A stretch of 64,000 bases of DNA, from the NCBI RefSeq assembly GCF_016583825.1, contig NZ_NRRV01000017.1, positions 25,301 through 89,300 on the forward strand, written 5' to 3'. Below, piece by piece: positions 1-11,040 of this stretch. The notes beneath the pieces were generated by a model. The model worked only from the letters and a program-made list of their open reading frames with translations. It searched no databases and was not told the DNA's origin. How positions within the stretch are numbered: position 1 is the first letter of the stretch; each line of letters begins with the position of its first letter. The position numbers and the translations under genes were made by a program. The DNA is from Thiohalocapsa halophila (GTDB lineage: Bacteria; Pseudomonadota; Gammaproteobacteria; Chromatiales; Chromatiaceae).

Positions 1-735
1 CACCGGCACCTCACAGGTACCGAGGCGTTGAGCGTTGAGCCGCCCGACGGTGCGCTCGGCGGCGCGGCGGCCGACGGTCTCGGCGGATTCCAGGTCCTGC
101 GGTGCGCGCGCGGTGGTCCACCAATAATCGCGCTGCATGGATTCTCCCTCCTTGGCCACCACCGCGCAGCTCAGCTCGTGCCGGGTGCTGGGGTAGCCGC
201 CGACAAAGCCGTGGCTGTTGCCGTAGACGGCGAGTCCGGCGGTGGTGCCGAAGCTGGCGCCCTCGGAGTTGACGATGCGCGGGTCGGCGCCGCGGGCGGC
301 GTCCTCGCAGGCGATGGCCAGCCGCACTGCGTCGTCCACGGGGATGTCCCAGGGGTGGCTCAGGTCGAGGTCCGGGACGTCGGTGGCCATCAGCTCGGCG
401 GGGGCGAGGCCGGCGCAGCGGTCTTCCTGGGTGTGGGTGGCGATGCTGCACGCCTGGCGTACCGCGTCGCGCACGGCGTCCGGGCTCAGGTCCGAGGTGC
501 TCGCCGAGCCCTTGCGGCGGCCGAAGTAGACGCTGATGCCGAGGCCGTTGTCGCGGGTGTGCTCGACGGTCTCCACCTCGCCGAGGCGCACGGCGATGTC
601 GAGTCCGGTGGTGTTGCTGACCACCGCCTCGGCGGCCGACGCACCCTGGCGCTTGGCTTCGCTCAGCAAGTCTTCGATGGTCTGTTCGAGAGCGGCGAGC
701 CGCTCGGCGGTGTCGGCCGTGGCCAGGTTGGGCAT
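1..735 (-). CDS. pmbA: PmbA/TldE metalloprotease subunit (C-terminus outside window)
   Basis: PmbA (TldE) pairs with TldD in a heterodimeric protease that trims modified peptides and unfolded substrates. In Enterobacteria it is needed for microcin B17 maturation and CcdA turnover. The start is the ATG at 735, giving MPNLATADTAERLA. 245 residues are visible before the window ends, about half of the usual ~450. The visible part matches the PmbA N-terminal half, including an ISVYFGRRKGSAST segment and a DLDLSHPWDIPVDDAV segment. The TldE subunit normally lacks the HExxxH metal site that TldD carries. It lies 116 bp downstream of tldD on the same strand, so cotranscription is likely. The yjgA gene that often sits between tldD and pmbA in other Gammaproteobacteria is absent here. 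Confidence 0.93.
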   Translation of the reverse strand, partial: MPNLATADTAERLAALEQTIEDLLSEAKRQGASAAEAVVSNTTGLDIAVRLGEVETVEHTRDNGLGISVYFGRRKGSASTSDLSPDAVRDAVRQACSIATHTQEDRCAGLAPAELMATDVPDLDLSHPWDIPVDDAVRLAIACEDAARGADPRIVNSEGASFGTTAGLAVYGNSHGFVGGYPSTRHELSCAVVAKEGESMQRDYWWTTARAPQDLESAETVGRRAAERTVGRLNAQRLGTCEVPV

Positions 736-851
736 GGGTCTTGGGTCCGCGTTCCGTGTCAGGTGTCGATGCGTGGGGTCAGCATTGCAGGCGTTGAGAC
801 AGGTGCTGGCGCCTGCATGGCCCCCGAGGGAAGTGCCTTGGCGCGCGCCGC

Positions 852-2294
<1,443 letters not shown>

Positions 2295-2302
2295 GTTTGA
2301 GC

Positions 2303-2499
2303 GAGTGCGAAGTGCGAAGTACGTGGTGCGAAGTGCGGGACGAGTCGCCTGGCGCGCGACCGATACCACTGCACAGCCAGCTGATTGGCTGCGCCTCGCG
2401 AGATCGGATTAAATTGGGATGATGGAGGTGCAGAGCAACGGGGGCGCGTCCAAGCGCTACCCCGCACAGCGCACTTCCCGCACTACGCACTTCCTCACT
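2303..2499. repeat. Stuttering inverted repeat between nit and tldD
   Basis: The left part (2303-2341) repeats GTGCGAAG/GTACG-type units. The right part (2464-2499) carries the complementary GCACTTC/CTACGCACTTCC units, with about 120 bp between them. The right arm overlaps the last codons and stop of the nitrilase gene; the left arm reaches almost to the tldD start. Similar structures are at 26273-26466 and 42580-42682. Confidence 0.7.
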
Positions 2500-3322
2500 T
2501 ACATCTCAACCGCCGATGCTCCAGCGCCGGAAAGGTCCGGCGCACGGAGTCCTGAAAGCCGCGGTCGATGGGGGTGCAGATGCAACCGGTGCCGCGGGGC
2601 ACCTGGGCGAGGACGGCGCCCCAGGGGTCGACGATCATGCTGTGGCCGTGGGTCTCGCGACCGCTCAGGTGGTAGCCGCCCTGGGCCGAGGCGATGACAT
2701 AGGCCAGGTTCTCGATGGCCCGCGCCCGTATCAAAGGCTCCCAATGCGCCTTGCCGGTGAGGGCGGTGAAGGCGGCCGGCACCGCCAGGAGCTCGACACC
2801 GCTGTCCACCATGTGGCGCACCAGCTCTGGAAAGCGCAGATCGTAGCAGACGAGGATGCCGAGGCGGCCGAAGGGCGAGTCCACCACCACGGGGTCGCTG
2901 CCCGCCTCGATGGTGGCGGATTCCTCGTAGCGCTCGTCGGCCTCCGGCAGGCTCACGTCGAACAAGTGTATTTTGTCGTAGCGGGCTACGCGCACACCCT
3001 GGTCGTTGTAGACCAGGGCCGCCGCGCGCAGGCGCTCCGGTGTCTGTGAGCGCAGTGGGATGGTGCCCCCAACCAGCCAGACGCCGAAGCGCACGGCGGT
3101 CTCCGCCAAGAAGCGTTGCAAGGGGCCCTCGCCGTCCTCCTCCAGGATAGACAGGGTGTCCTTGTCGCGCCGCCCCATGAAGGCGAAGTTCTCCGGGAGT
3201 ACGACGAGCCCGGCGCCGGCCTCTGCTGCATCGCGGATCAGGCGCTCCGCTTCCAGCAGGTTGGCGTTGACATTGGGGCCGGTGGCCATCTGCACGGCCG
3301 CGACACGGGGCTTTGTGCTCAT
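2495..3322 (-). CDS. Carbon-nitrogen hydrolase (Nit1/deaminated glutathione amidase-like)
   Basis: This is a nitrilase-superfamily amidase, 275 aa. The catalytic triad is visible: Glu44 in VLPENFAFMG, Lys117 in YDKIHLFD and Cys159 in LVCYDLRFPEL. The subgroup with this length and motif set includes Nit1/YbeM, which hydrolyses deaminated glutathione, a metabolite-repair step. The exact substrate is inferred. The gene sits between yhdP and tldD, its standard place in many Gammaproteobacteria. The last codons run into an inverted repeat, and the final residues RLRCK may reflect that. Confidence 0.9.
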   Translation of the reverse strand: MSTKPRVAAVQMATGPNVNANLLEAERLIRDAAEAGAGLVVLPENFAFMGRRDKDTLSILEEDGEGPLQRFLAETAVRFGVWLVGGTIPLRSQTPERLRAAALVYNDQGVRVARYDKIHLFDVSLPEADERYEESATIEAGSDPVVVDSPFGRLGILVCYDLRFPELVRHMVDSGVELLAVPAAFTALTGKAHWEPLIRARAIENLAYVIASAQGGYHLSGRETHGHSMIVDPWGAVLAQVPRGTGCICTPIDRGFQDSVRRTFPALEHRRLRCK

Positions 3323-3491
3323 CGGGCTGGACTCCGCACGGCGTCTGCTCGGGCGACGACGCCCACTGTGACGCCCGTGTGACGATTGGGTCGAGAGGCA
3401 AAAGATAGCACCGCGCCGCCGTCATCACCCGTGCCGATGCCGCAACCCTTGCGACCCAAGGCCGCCGCTCCGGCCGGGGCCCCGCGCCGGC

Positions 3492-6400
3492 TCAGTTCTG
3501 ATCCAGAAACGGGCTCACCGGCCGCTCGCGCGCACCCCCTTCTTGTTCGCTGCCTGCCCCCATGCCGCTATCGCGGCCGTTACTGGTCGCCGTTTCAGGC
3601 AGCAGCAGATCGGGCACGGAGCGCACGCCATCATCGCCGGCGATGCGCCGAACCTCGGGCTCGCTCCAGGGGCCGGTGACTTGGTATTCATAGCTCGCGA
3701 GCTGGCTGACGGCATTGCCGGAGACGCTGTCGGCGAGCAGCACCGCCGCGCCCACCAGCGGCCCGCCGGCGACGGCGCCGGCGATGGCCACACCTGAGCC
3801 GATCTCCGGTGTGACCCGCACGCGTTGGTCAAAGGTCTGTGCGACCAGATCCATACTGCCGCGCACGCGGATGTCGGCGGTGGCGGATAGGATGTCGAGC
3901 TGGCCTATGCGGGCCGTGCCGCTGCCGATGACCAAGTCGCCCTGGATCCGGTCGAAGCTGAAGCCGGCATCCAGTACGTCGCTGAAGTCCAGGCTCAGGC
4001 GCCGCTCCAGGGCACTCAGGTTGAGCACCCCCAGCATGCGTCCGACGCCGGGCTCCATGTCCAGCAGCCGGCCACCGTCGACGTCGAGCCGCAGGCTGCC
4101 GCGGGCCTGTGGTAGGCGGAAGCCGCCGGGCCCGCCCGGCCAGCTCAGTGCAAGCTCCGCGCGCGCGGGCGCGTCGGCGAGGGCGCTGTAGTAGCCGGCG
4201 TGGCGCAGCAATTCGCCCAGGTCCGGACTGCGCAGGTCCACGGCGACGGCGGTCTCGATGTAGCCGGTGGCGTCGCGGGTCCACTGGCCGCTGCCGGAGG
4301 CTGTCACCAACGGCCCCCGCAGCGACAAGTCCGTAGCCTCCACGCCGGTGGGCGTGCGCGCCAGCTCCAGCCGCAGTCGTCCGAGAGCATCCTTGCCACG
4401 GCGCAGCGCTTCCACCTCCAGCGACAGCGGCGGCACCCGGCGCGGGTCCGGGCCGGCGGCAGCCGGGCCCTGCTCGGCCTGTTGCGCCGCGAGCAGCGGG
4501 GCGAGGTCCAGGGTGTCGAGGCGCACGACCACCGGGGCGTCGTCACCGCCGGGTAAGCGGACGCTGGCACTGTTGCCGTCGGCTTCCAGGCCGATGCGCC
4601 AGCCGCCTTCGGTGGCCGGGGTCAGCCCTGCACGGACATTCTCGAAGCGCAGTACGCCCAGGCGCAGCGACTGCGCCGACAGCCGCGCAGGCAGCAGCCG
4701 CGGGCCCGACGCCCGGCCTTCAGCGGCTTGCAGCACAGACGCATGCTCAGCGCCCCATTGCAGCCAATCGCCCAGCGCCACGTCCCCGAGTCGGCCCCGC
4801 AGCTCGATACCGGCGGTTTCCGGCAGTGCCTCGGGGAGCTGGCTCAGGTCCAAGGCGGCACGCTCCAGGGCCGGACCGTCCGGCCCGGCGGCGAGCGCCA
4901 GGCGCGCGCCGATGTCGCCGAGCCGCGCGGTGATCGTCGGCGGCTCCTCGGGCACCAGGCGCGTGTCGATTCGCAAAGCGCGTGTGCTGTCGGCGGCCTT
5001 GCCGAAGGGGGCCGGCAGATCCAGCGCCATGCCGCGCAGGTCGGATTGCAGCGCCAGGTCCAAGGGCGGTTTCCCGGCGGCGGCATCGGCGTTGTCGATG
5101 CTTGCCCGCAACTGCCAGTCTGCGCTGCCCTGCAGCAGCCCCCACCAGGGGCTCGGCAAGACCTCTGCGAGGCGTGCCGCCGGGGTGTTGCCGCGGGCGA
5201 CGATGTCCGTGCGCCCGGCGTTCTCCCCGGCATCCGGTCCATGGGTTTCGATGTCCACGCGCAGCGGCTGCGCGCCGAGCCGGGCGGCGATGTCCTCGGC
5301 ATGCAGCCCGCTGCGGTCGAAGCGCAGGTTACCCTCGAGGTCAGCGAAGCGCAGCTCGCTCGCCCGCAAGGCGACAGCGGCATCCTCGAGCAGGCCGAGG
5401 CGCCCCGCATAACCGAATTCGAGTCCGCGTCGCAGGGGCACGTCCAGCTCCAGCCGGAGCCGGCCGCGGCCCTCCGCCGCGAGCGCCTCGGCAATGCCGC
5501 CGAGCTTTTCGGCCAGCGGCGTCTCGGCGAGCACTTTCAGGCCATCGGTCAAGGGGCCCGTGCCTTCGGCCTCGATCCGCAGGTGCTCGGGCTGCCACAG
5601 GTTCGGCATGCGGGCGCTGCCGCTGGTGACCCGGGTGCTCAGGATGCGGGCGCCCGCCAGCTCGATGTCGAGGCGGCGGCGGTCAAAGTAGAGGGTCACG
5701 TCCATGTCCTCCAGGCGCGGCCATTCGGAGCGCCCCGGTGCGGCCTGCGGTGCCGTGCTCCCGGCGGCGGACATGCCAGGCTCTCGGGGGGCAGGCCGCG
5801 GCGGTTGGTAGTCCAGCACGCCGTCGCGTACTCGCAGCACCAGTTGGAAGCTGCCGTTGTGCGCATCGAAGGGGAAATCCGCCAGCGGCCCGCGCAGCAG
5901 CAGATCCCCGGAGACGAGCTCGCCCGCGACGATGGCCCGGTCCAGCCACGCCTCCAGGCGATCGTCCATCTTCGACGCCGGCAGGTAGCGGGAAACGGCG
6001 TCTGCGTCGCCGCCGCGGACGTGGGTGTGCAGATCGATGCGCGGCGCGGTATCCGGCGGCATGAGCAGGTCGAGTCGGCTCAGGGTCGCCACGTCCGGCG
6101 TGTCGGCGGCGAGGGCGTTGGTTCCGATCCGCACGCCGTCGGCCGTGCGGTGCCACGCGATGCGTCCCGCGAGCCGGCTCAGCGTCAGCGGGGCGATGAG
6201 GTGCGGGCGCAGGTCCAGATAGCCGTCGCGGGCACTCAGATCCACGGCGCCTCGGTCCTGTGCCGCGGAGAAGCGCAGCTCCAGGCCGTCCACCGCCGGG
6301 ATGGGCCCCGCGGGCGCCGGGGGCGGCGTGTCGGCATCGCCGGCGCTTGGTGCCGGCCCCAGGCCGAAGTCGCTGATGCGCCCGTTCACCAGCCAGTCGC

Positions 6401-7646
6401 TGCCGCTCGGGGCACCCGACGGGGACTGCCCCAAGCGAAAGCGCAGGTCGTGCAGTCGGCCGGCGATGCGCCCCGCCAGCAGCGGCGTCAGCGTCTCCGT
6501 GCCGGCCGCAGGAGCGGCGAAGCGCCCGATGGCCGCCAAGTGTTCCAGCGGCAGGCCCGCGAGCCAGCCGTGCACCGCCGTGGGCTCGCCCGCCGCGGCC
6601 CGGTCGCCAACCAGGCGCAGCGCGGTCTCCTCCGCGCCGCGCAGATTGCTGAAGAGCTTGACGCTGGGCACATCCAGGCGCCAGCCGTGGCCCTGCCGCC
6701 GCCAGCGTGCGAGCGCGCCCACGTCGCCCAGCGCGAGCCGCGTCGTCGTGGCTGTGCCGTCGTCGGCACCGCCCGCAGGCGCCGGCGCCGGCCGTTGCAG
6801 CACGAGGTCGTCCAGCCAGACGCGTGCCGTGGCGCGGGTGAGCCGGCCGTTGCGCAAGTCGTTCCAGCTGCTGACATGCAGCCCGTCGGTGGTGAGCTGC
6901 AAGCCCGCCGGCAGCCGCCCGCGCAGCACGTGCGCCAGGTCGCTGCCGCGCCAGTCGGTGTAGAGCCGCCCGGACCACTGCTCGGGGCGTCCCGACGGCC
7001 CGCGCAGGTCTGCCAGCAGCGTCAGTGTGCCGCCGGGATCGCCGGGCGGCGCTCCGCGCATGCGCAGCCGATGCACGGCGCCGCGATTGCGCAGGTCCAG
7101 TCGGGCGACGTGGAAGTCGAGCGTCGGCGCGCCGGCGGCGGCGTCGGTCCAGGCGATATCGCTGTCGACGAGACTGAAGTGTCCCTGGTGCAGGAAGAAG
7201 GCGGCAGCGTCGCCGTCGCCGCCGCCGAGCCGGTCGAGGCCGCGGACCCCGATGCGCCCGTCGCCCTCGCGGCGCACCTCCAGATGCGCGCCCACCAGGG
7301 TGATGCCGTCGATGCGCGGTGCCCACGCCAGCAGGGACGCGCGCAGGCGCAGGTCCACGTACAGGGCCCGCAGCGCCAACAGCCGCTCGCCGCTGGCCGG
7401 GTCGTGCAGGGTCGCGCCCTCCAGGCTCAGCTCCGGGCGCAGACCGCGCAGGTGCAGCCCCAGGGTCTCCACCGTCAGCTCGGCGCCCAGCGCGTCGCCC
7501 AGGCGCTCGGCGAGGACGCCGCGCAGTCCGTCGGCATGCGGCAGGGCCAGGCGTACCACCAGGGTCAGCACCGCGAAACCGATGATGGCCGCCGCGGCGA
7601 GCCCGGCGAGGCGCCGCAGCAGGGTGCGAAGCAGCCGGCGGGTCAT
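3492..7646 (-). CDS. yhdP: YhdP family AsmA-like envelope protein
   Basis: This is a very large AsmA-like protein of 1384 aa (family norm about 1270-1300). YhdP-type proteins are bridge-like proteins anchored in the inner membrane that help move phospholipids toward the outer membrane. One N-terminal membrane segment is visible at about residues 13-35, after a basic start MTRRLLRTLLRR. The rest is a long, repetitive beta-rich sequence with DUF3971 and AsmA-type character. The C-terminal region contains a VAGGPLVGAAVLLADSV segment and YEYQVTGPW, both typical of the family end. It follows rng by 93 bp and precedes the nitrilase gene. Confidence 0.93.
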   Translation of the reverse strand: MTRRLLRTLLRRLAGLAAAAIIGFAVLTLVVRLALPHADGLRGVLAERLGDALGAELTVETLGLHLRGLRPELSLEGATLHDPASGERLLALRALYVDLRLRASLLAWAPRIDGITLVGAHLEVRREGDGRIGVRGLDRLGGGDGDAAAFFLHQGHFSLVDSDIAWTDAAAGAPTLDFHVARLDLRNRGAVHRLRMRGAPPGDPGGTLTLLADLRGPSGRPEQWSGRLYTDWRGSDLAHVLRGRLPAGLQLTTDGLHVSSWNDLRNGRLTRATARVWLDDLVLQRPAPAPAGGADDGTATTTRLALGDVGALARWRRQGHGWRLDVPSVKLFSNLRGAEETALRLVGDRAAAGEPTAVHGWLAGLPLEHLAAIGRFAAPAAGTETLTPLLAGRIAGRLHDLRFRLGQSPSGAPSGSDWLVNGRISDFGLGPAPSAGDADTPPPAPAGPIPAVDGLELRFSAAQDRGAVDLSARDGYLDLRPHLIAPLTLSRLAGRIAWHRTADGVRIGTNALAADTPDVATLSRLDLLMPPDTAPRIDLHTHVRGGDADAVSRYLPASKMDDRLEAWLDRAIVAGELVSGDLLLRGPLADFPFDAHNGSFQLVLRVRDGVLDYQPPRPAPREPGMSAAGSTAPQAAPGRSEWPRLEDMDVTLYFDRRRLDIELAGARILSTRVTSGSARMPNLWQPEHLRIEAEGTGPLTDGLKVLAETPLAEKLGGIAEALAAEGRGRLRLELDVPLRRGLEFGYAGRLGLLEDAAVALRASELRFADLEGNLRFDRSGLHAEDIAARLGAQPLRVDIETHGPDAGENAGRTDIVARGNTPAARLAEVLPSPWWGLLQGSADWQLRASIDNADAAAGKPPLDLALQSDLRGMALDLPAPFGKAADSTRALRIDTRLVPEEPPTITARLGDIGARLALAAGPDGPALERAALDLSQLPEALPETAGIELRGRLGDVALGDWLQWGAEHASVLQAAEGRASGPRLLPARLSAQSLRLGVLRFENVRAGLTPATEGGWRIGLEADGNSASVRLPGGDDAPVVVRLDTLDLAPLLAAQQAEQGPAAAGPDPRRVPPLSLEVEALRRGKDALGRLRLELARTPTGVEATDLSLRGPLVTASGSGQWTRDATGYIETAVAVDLRSPDLGELLRHAGYYSALADAPARAELALSWPGGPGGFRLPQARGSLRLDVDGGRLLDMEPGVGRMLGVLNLSALERRLSLDFSDVLDAGFSFDRIQGDLVIGSGTARIGQLDILSATADIRVRGSMDLVAQTFDQRVRVTPEIGSGVAIAGAVAGGPLVGAAVLLADSVSGNAVSQLASYEYQVTGPWSEPEVRRIAGDDGVRSVPDLLLPETATSNGRDSGMGAGSEQEGGARERPVSPFLDQN

Positions 7647-7739
7647 GGGCGGGGGTGCGACACGCGCGGGTGTCGGCGGTGGGGTCGGACTACAGCGAGA
7701 CTGCCGGGCATGGCAAACGGCGGGTGGCGGCGTACCGGC

Positions 7740-9194
7740 TCAGATGAGGACCACGTCGTACTGGTCCTGGGTGTACAGAGCCTCTGCCTGCAGACGGATA
7801 GGCTTGCCGATGAACTCCTCCAGCTCCGCCAGGTGCCCGGACTCCTCGTCCAGGAGGCGGTCGACGACCTCTTGAGAGGCGAGCACCAGCAGGGTCTCCA
7901 CCTCGAACTGGCGGGCCTCGCGCAGGATCTCGCGGAAGATCTCGTAGCAGGTGGTCTCGGCGGTCTTCATGGAGCCGCGCCCGCCGCAGCAGGGGCAGGG
8001 CTCGCAGAGCACGTGCTCCAGGGACTCGCGGGTGCGCTTGCGCGTCATCTCCACCAGCCCCAGCGCCGAGACCTCGGTGATGTGGGTCTTGGCGTGGTCC
8101 TTGGCGAGGCACTTCTCCAGGGCGCGCAGCACTTGGCGCTTGTGCTCGTCATCGGTCATGTCGATGAAGTCGATGATGATGATGCCGCCGAGGTTGCGCA
8201 GGCGCAGCTGGCGGCAGATGGCCTGGGCCGCCTCCAGGTTCGTCTTGAAGATGGTCTCCTCGAGGTTGCGGTGGCCGACGAAGGCGCCGGTGTTCACATC
8301 GATGGTGGTCATGGCCTCCGTCTGATCGATGATCAGGTGCCCGCCGGACTTGAGCTGCACCTTGCGCTCCAGGGCCTTGCGGATCTCGTCCTCGACGCCG
8401 TAGAGGTCGAACAGCGGGCGCTCGCCGGCGTAGTACTCGATGCGCTCGACGATCTCCGGGATGTACTTGCCCGCGAAGGGCATGGCCTTGTCCACGGTGG
8501 CGCGGGAGTCGATGCGCACCCGCTCCACCTCCGGCGTCACCAGGTCCCGCAGGGCGCGCAGGGCCAGCGGCAGGTCGTCGTGGATGAGTCCGAGGGCATC
8601 GCCGGTGTCGCAGCGCTCCTTGATGCCGCGCCAGAGCTTGGCGAGGAAGGCCATGTCCCGGCACAGGGCGTCGTCGTCCACGGCCTCGGCGGCGGTGCGG
8701 GCGATGTAGCCGCCGGCGTCCTCGTGCTCGTCGACATAGTTTTGCAGGATCTCGCGCAGGCGCTTGCGCTCGTCGTCGTCCTCGATCTTCTGCGACACGC
8801 CGGTGTTGCCGAGCCTGGGCATGAACACCAGGTAACGCGAGGCGATGGAGATGTTGGTGGTGAGGCGGGCGCCCTTGGTGCCGATGGGGTCCTTGACCAC
8901 CTGCACCACGATGCGGTCTCCCTCGCGCACCAGGTCCGTGATCTGCTCGCTGCGCGGCTCGCCGTCCTTGCCGATGATGTCGGAGGCGTGCAGGAAGGCC
9001 GCCCGCTCCAGCCCCACGTCCACGAAAGCCGCCTGCATGCCCGGCAGCACCCGGCAGATGCGCCCGCGATAGACATTGCCCACCAGCCCACAGCGCTCGG
9101 CGCGCTCGATGATGATCTCCTGCACCACGCCGTTTTCCACCACCGCGACCCGGGTCTCCGGTGGGGTGACGTTGATCAGGATCTCTTCACTCAT
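7740..9194 (-). CDS. rng: Ribonuclease G
   Basis: RNase G is an endoribonuclease that matures the 5' end of 16S rRNA and takes part in mRNA decay. The 484-aa length rules out RNase E, which has a long C-terminal scaffold. An S1-type RNA-binding segment covers about residues 38-120. The two metal-binding aspartates are Asp299 (TTIDVNTGAF) and Asp342 (IIIDFIDM). The zinc-link cysteines are Cys400 and Cys402/403 in CEPCPCCGGRG. The start MSEEILINVTPPETR fits the family. The rng-yhdP order is widely conserved. Confidence 0.96.
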   Translation of the reverse strand: MSEEILINVTPPETRVAVVENGVVQEIIIERAERCGLVGNVYRGRICRVLPGMQAAFVDVGLERAAFLHASDIIGKDGEPRSEQITDLVREGDRIVVQVVKDPIGTKGARLTTNISIASRYLVFMPRLGNTGVSQKIEDDDERKRLREILQNYVDEHEDAGGYIARTAAEAVDDDALCRDMAFLAKLWRGIKERCDTGDALGLIHDDLPLALRALRDLVTPEVERVRIDSRATVDKAMPFAGKYIPEIVERIEYYAGERPLFDLYGVEDEIRKALERKVQLKSGGHLIIDQTEAMTTIDVNTGAFVGHRNLEETIFKTNLEAAQAICRQLRLRNLGGIIIIDFIDMTDDEHKRQVLRALEKCLAKDHAKTHITEVSALGLVEMTRKRTRESLEHVLCEPCPCCGGRGSMKTAETTCYEIFREILREARQFEVETLLVLASQEVVDRLLDEESGHLAELEEFIGKPIRLQAEALYTQDQYDVVLI

Positions 9195-9280
9195 GGGTGG
9201 CGATGCGGGCGTTGTTGCGGTGCATGGGCTCCCGATCTCCGGGGTTGTAGCGACAAGGTTGCGGGGACGGTATACCTGAT

Positions 9281-9910
9281 TCAGTCAGCGCTGAGCAATG
9301 GCAGGCCCTCTGCGGCCAGTAGTTGTGCGGTCTCGAACAGCGGCAGCCCGACCACGCCGGACCAGCTGCCCTCCAGGCGCTCGACGAAGACGGCGCCGAG
9401 GCCCTGCAGGCCATAGCCCCCGGCTTTATCCTGTGGCTCGCCGCTGGCCCAATACACGGCGGCCTCCGCGGCGCTTACCGCGCGAAGCCACACGCGCGTG
9501 CTGGAGACCACGGTGCGCTCGGCGGCCCCGAGCAGCGCGACGCCCGTCAGCACCTGGTGCGTGCGGGCCGACAGCAGGGCGAGCATCCGCGCCGCCTCGG
9601 CGGCATCGGCGGGCTTGCCCAGGATCCGATCATCGCAGATCACGGCGGTGTCCGCTGCCAGCACCGGCCGCGCCGCCGTGCCCCTACCGAGCGCCGCGCG
9701 TACCGCCCGTGCCTTGGCCAGGGCGATGCGGAGCACATAGTCCGCCGGTGCCTCCCCCCGGGCCGGGCTCTCGTCCACATCGGCGCTTCGCACCTCGGCC
9801 GTCAGGCCGATCTGTCGGAGCAGCTCACGCCGCCGCGGCGACTTTGAGGCCAGGATGAGCCGGGGCGGGTCGTCGCGCCCGGTGGGTGGTAGCGTTTCGT
9901 CAAGGACCAT
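9281..9910 (-). CDS. maf: Maf family nucleoside triphosphate pyrophosphatase (YhdE type)
   Basis: Maf proteins hydrolyse non-canonical or excess nucleoside triphosphates to monophosphates. The signature ASKSPRRRELL is at residues 21-31 and the catalytic aspartate is Asp87 in LAADTAV. The C-terminal GGYGLQGLGAVFVERLEGS and VVGLPLFET segments match the dTTP/UTP pyrophosphatase subgroup rather than YceF. The protein has 209 aa with an N-terminal extension of about 16 residues. It starts 7 bp after the rlmH stop, so the two are probably cotranscribed. Confidence 0.94.
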   Translation of the reverse strand: MVLDETLPPTGRDDPPRLILASKSPRRRELLRQIGLTAEVRSADVDESPARGEAPADYVLRIALAKARAVRAALGRGTAARPVLAADTAVICDDRILGKPADAAEAARMLALLSARTHQVLTGVALLGAAERTVVSSTRVWLRAVSAAEAAVYWASGEPQDKAGGYGLQGLGAVFVERLEGSWSGVVGLPLFETAQLLAAEGLPLLSAD

Positions 9911-9917
9911 AATGGGC

Positions 9918-10415
9918 TCAGCCGCGGTGATAGGGGTGGCCCTTGAGCTGGCTCCAGGCCCGGTAGAGCTGCTCGGCCAGCAGCACGCGCACCAGGGGAT
10001 GCGGCAGGGTCAGCGGCGACAAGGACCAGCGCTGCTCGGCCCGCGCCAGGCAGGCATCCGACAGCCCGTTGGCTCCGCCCACCAGCAGCGCGATGTCGCG
10101 GCCCTCGGCGAGCCAGCCCCCGAGTTGCTCGGCGAGCTGCTCGCTGCTCCAGCCGCGCCCGCCCACATCCAGGGCGACGATGCGCGCCTGCGCCGGCACG
10201 GCGGCGAGCAGGCGCTCTCCCTCGTCCCTGCGCAGGCGCGGCAGCTCGCCGTCATCGACCCTCCCGGTGCGGGTGCGGCCCTTGCCGCCGAGCCCGCCGG
10301 GCAAGGCTTTGAGCAGGAGCTGGCACTCCGGCGGCAGGCGCCGGGCATAGTCCTCGAAGCCGGCATCCACCCAGCTTGGCATGCGCTGGCCAATGCTGAT
10401 GATGTGGATGCGCAT
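9918..10415 (-). CDS. rlmH: 23S rRNA (pseudouridine1915-N3)-methyltransferase RlmH
   Basis: RlmH is a SPOUT methyltransferase that methylates pseudouridine 1915 of 23S rRNA on the 70S ribosome. The start ATG at 10415 gives MRIHIISIGQRMPSWVDAGF, the family N-terminus. A longer in-frame reading to 10514 has no family similarity. The SAM-binding knot appears as LLVGGANGLS; most members have GGPEG. The C-terminus LLAEQLYRAWSQLKGHPYHR is characteristic. Length is 165 aa against 155 in E. coli. The usual partner rsfS is not adjacent; a TPR protein is upstream instead. Confidence 0.95.
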   Translation of the reverse strand: MRIHIISIGQRMPSWVDAGFEDYARRLPPECQLLLKALPGGLGGKGRTRTGRVDDGELPRLRRDEGERLLAAVPAQARIVALDVGGRGWSSEQLAEQLGGWLAEGRDIALLVGGANGLSDACLARAEQRWSLSPLTLPHPLVRVLLAEQLYRAWSQLKGHPYHRG

Positions 10416-10434
10416 GGCCCCGGGACGGCTTCGC

Positions 10435-11040
10435 TCAACCGCCGTCGCGTGCGGCGAGCACGCCCAGCAGCCGCTCGGCTTCGGCCCCGACCTCCGAATC
10501 CGGCGCCAGATCACGCGCCTGCGTCAGCGCCTCTCGCGCCCTCGCCGTCTGGCCGGCTTGCAGGGCGACGAAGCCGAGGCTCAGGTGAATGCGCTGGGCC
10601 TGCGGCGCCGCCGCCGCGCCCGCCGCGAGCACCTTAAGTCCCGCCGCCGAATCGCCGGCGTAGTGCAGTGCCAGGCCGAGGTCGTTCTGCGTGTCCACGT
10701 CGTCGGGAGTGAGCGCCAGCAGTCGGCGGTACAGGGGCACCGCTGCGGCAAAGCGCTGCGCCCGAAACAGCCGGTCGGCCTGCCGCGCCAGCACCGCCGG
10801 GTCGTCGCTCGCTGCCGCTGCCGCGCTTGCCCCGTCCTCGCCCGCCAGGGCCGCGCGCATCTGCTCACCCAGGCGGGCCATGTCCGGCTGCTCGGTCTGT
10901 TGGGCCGCCTGCTCTGCCGCGGCGGATCGCGGCGGGTGGCGCAGGTAGTAATCGCGGGTCACGGCGAACACCGTGAACCCGTAGAAGAAGAGACCCAGCA
11001 GGACGACGAGCCATTGCAGCAATGTCAGCTTTGGAAACAT
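10435..11040 (-). CDS. Membrane-anchored TPR protein
   Basis: This is a 201-aa protein with one N-terminal transmembrane segment at about residues 9-28 (LQWLVVLLGLFFYGFTVFAV), followed by an Ala-rich linker and tetratricopeptide-like helices from about residue 95. A helix pair with NDLGLALHYAGD and LSLGFVALQAGQ is visible. TPR proteins mediate protein-protein contacts; no partner can be named. It ends 19 bp before rlmH and probably heads this operon. Confidence 0.8.
   Translation of the reverse strand: MFPKLTLLQWLVVLLGLFFYGFTVFAVTRDYYLRHPPRSAAAEQAAQQTEQPDMARLGEQMRAALAGEDGASAAAAASDDPAVLARQADRLFRAQRFAAAVPLYRRLLALTPDDVDTQNDLGLALHYAGDSAAGLKVLAAGAAAAPQAQRIHLSLGFVALQAGQTARAREALTQARDLAPDSEVGAEAERLLGVLAARDGG

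Noticed and set aside
4728..9416. A 1562-codon open frame on the plus strand, antisense to yhdP and rng
   Set aside because: It runs opposite to two clearly conserved genes, has biased Gln/Ala/Arg composition and no recognisable domain. Long antisense frames are expected in high-GC DNA.
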